A stretch of DNA of 64,000 nucleotides. Origin: CAVVEQ01 sp963828855. Lineage in GTDB: Bacteria > Chloroflexota > Anaerolineae > Anaerolineales > Anaerolineaceae. This document shows, in pieces, positions 62,894 through 64,000 of the stretch. The notes beneath the pieces were generated by a model. The model worked only from the letters and a program-made list of their open reading frames with translations. It was not told where the DNA came from and did no database searches. Position numbers and translations under genes: made by a program. The first letter of the stretch is position 1. Each line of letters starts with the position of its first letter. The stretch is taken from NCBI GenBank assembly GCA_963828855.1, contig CAWHGB010000005.1, positions 124,001 to 188,000 on the forward strand. Reading direction: 5' to 3'.

Positions 62894-63835
62894 TCGCGAC
62901 CCAAAATCCACATTCCCGCCCGAAAGAATGATTCCCACCTTCTTCCCCCCAAACTCCACCTTGCCCTCCAGTAGAGCTCCCAGCGGTACGGCGCCGGAGG
63001 GCTCGACAACCAGCTTGGCACGCTCCCAGATCAGCTTCATCGCCTTCAGGATGGCATCGTCGCTAACCGTAACGATATCATCCACCAACCGCATGATGAT
63101 CGGGAAGGTCTTTTCCCCCAGCGAGGTCAGCAGCCCATCCGCCACGGTCTTCGGTCCCACCATGGGGATGATTTTCCCCGCCTTCCAAGAGCGATAGGCG
63201 TCATCCGCGCCTTGCGGTTCGGCAGCAATGACCTTGATCCTGGGTGAGATCCCCTTGCCCGCGATCAGCGTTCCGGAAAGCAGGCCCCCGCCGCCCACCG
63301 GTACCAGGATGGCGTCCAGGTCCGGTACCTCTTCCAGAAGCTCCAGGGTTGCCGTGCCCTGCCCGGCGATCACATCATAATTGTTATAGGGGTGGATCAC
63401 CACGGCCCCGCTCCTTCCAACAACGCCTGCCAGGGTCTCCTCGCGGGCCTGGAGGTTCGGCTCACATAACACGATCTCGCCGCCATACCCCGCCACGGCA
63501 GCCTTCTTCACCTCGGGCGCGTTCGAGGGCATGACGATGGTGGCGTGGATACCGCGCATCCGCGCGGCGAGCGCTAGCGCCTGGGCGTGGTTGCCGGAAG
63601 AATGGGTGGCCACACCGCGTGCGGCTTTATCATCTGATAATGAAAGCACGGCATTGCATGCCCCGCGGAACTTGAATGCGCCAACCTTCTGCAAGTTTTC
63701 GCACTTGAAAAACAGGTTCGCCCCGGTCATTTCATCCAGCGCGTGGCAGCGTATCACGGGGGTCCAATGGGCGTGCGGGCGGATGCGCGCGGAAGCCTGG
63801 CGGATATCGTTCAGCGTGGGTTCGGTTGTGAGCAT
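62888..63835 (-). CDS. Threonine dehydratase / serine racemase-type PLP enzyme
   Basis: 315 residues, intact, fold-type II PLP enzyme without a regulatory ACT domain, so catabolic threonine dehydratase, serine racemase or hydroxyaspartate ammonia-lyase. Schiff-base Lys in VGAFKFRGACNAV, substrate loop THSSGNHAQALALAA, phosphate clamp VPVGGGGLLSGT and LSGGNVDFGSRP at the end. ATG 63835 is preceded by AAAGGAT, and a TATAAT lies 31 nt upstream. The stop codon borders repeat B. Confidence 0.92.
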   Translation of the reverse strand: MLTTEPTLNDIRQASARIRPHAHWTPVIRCHALDEMTGANLFFKCENLQKVGAFKFRGACNAVLSLSDDKAARGVATHSSGNHAQALALAARMRGIHATIVMPSNAPEVKKAAVAGYGGEIVLCEPNLQAREETLAGVVGRSGAVVIHPYNNYDVIAGQGTATLELLEEVPDLDAILVPVGGGGLLSGTLIAGKGISPRIKVIAAEPQGADDAYRSWKAGKIIPMVGPKTVADGLLTSLGEKTFPIIMRLVDDIVTVSDDAILKAMKLIWERAKLVVEPSGAVPLGALLEGKVEFGGKKVGIILSGGNVDFGSRP

Positions 63836-63906
63836 AGCAGATCCTTTTTTCAGGGGTTCCTAAAATTATATGCCCTTTGATCATTTGGGATAAAATCATC
63901 CTACCC

Positions 63907-64000
63907 ATGACCGCAATAGATGAGATCAAGCAGCGCATCGATATCGTCGAGCTGGTATCCCAGTCGGTCAAGCTGCGCCGCTCCGGCAAGAGCTACACGG
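63907..64000 (+). CDS. dnaG: DNA primase, N-terminal fragment cut by the window edge
   Basis: First 31 codons only: MTAIDEIKQRIDIVELVSQS, then VKLRRSGKSYT. This is the standard opening of bacterial DnaG just before its CHC2 zinc finger (which would lie beyond the edge). ATG 63907 is the natural start; TAAAAT at 63891-63896 may be its -10 box. Divergent from the dehydratase gene. Confidence 0.88.
   Translation, partial: MTAIDEIKQRIDIVELVSQSVKLRRSGKSYT

Noticed and set aside
1..64000. CRISPR arrays, transposases, phage or plasmid genes.
   Set aside because: No regularly spaced repeats, no cas genes and no recombinase or structural phage motifs were seen on either strand.

Overview
The window reads as chromosomal DNA of a Chloroflexota bacterium, most likely class Anaerolineae. 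This is inferred from protein flavour, not from a marker search: P/T-rich lipoproteins with an NBR1-like Ig domain, a SpoVS protein, a small secreted repeat protein of a type common in that phylum, and a gene order with many short operons at high GC. Nothing resembles phage, plasmid or CRISPR. Two tRNAs (Asn-GTT, Pro-TGG) and about 62 protein genes can be supported, among them gdhA, gatB, gatCA, hutI, pepF, corA, two deoxynucleoside kinases, spoVS, ldh, glgC, a Ca2+-type P-ATPase, rnhB and the first codons of dnaG.

Layout. 0-17 kb: gdhA with a possible attenuator, a small secreted protein, a two-component system, an alpha-oxoamine synthase, then gatB/M42 peptidase/thioesterase on the minus strand, and a plus-strand run Rrf2 - hypothetical - MFS - hutI - hypothetical - HD hydrolase - IMPase - oligoendopeptidase F. 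16-23 kb: CorA and a HEAT-repeat protein, two deoxynucleoside kinases around a nucleotidyltransferase and SpoVS, a ferredoxin, tRNA-Asn. Between the nucleotidyltransferase and spoVS is a dense cluster of DnaA boxes around an AT-rich core, the best candidate here for a replication origin. 23.5-25.6 kb: a low-GC patch with an acetyltransferase, a headless TPR gene and about 0.8 kb without genes. 25.6-34.9 kb: ldh, a polytopic membrane enzyme, a YdcZ transporter, an RNHCP protein, three lipoproteins, an esterase and pirin. 35-40 kb: a diguanylate cyclase/HD-GYP pair, then a TetR-controlled SDR pair and DegV. 40-48 kb: a minus-strand series GntR - APC permease - phosphoesterase - nucleotidyltransferase-fold protein - HisC-like aminotransferase - FGGY kinase - NERD protein, whose pathway is unknown. 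48-64 kb: ATP-grasp ligase, glgC, Ca-ATPase, RNase HII, glycosyltransferase, gatCA, small membrane proteins, a polyferredoxin, a methyltransferase, a threonine/serine dehydratase-type enzyme, dnaG.

Sequence quality is very uneven. Between about 1.6-17 kb and 22.9-34.9 kb almost every gene is cut by one to several single-base frameshifts, including housekeeping genes, while 17.3-22.6 kb and 35-64 kb are almost free of them (two breaks). The simplest reading is indel errors in a draft consensus, so the broken genes are given here as single genes spanning all their pieces, not as pseudogenes. Five genes start exactly 6 nt after a perfect TATAAT box with no ribosome site, which points to leaderless mRNAs.
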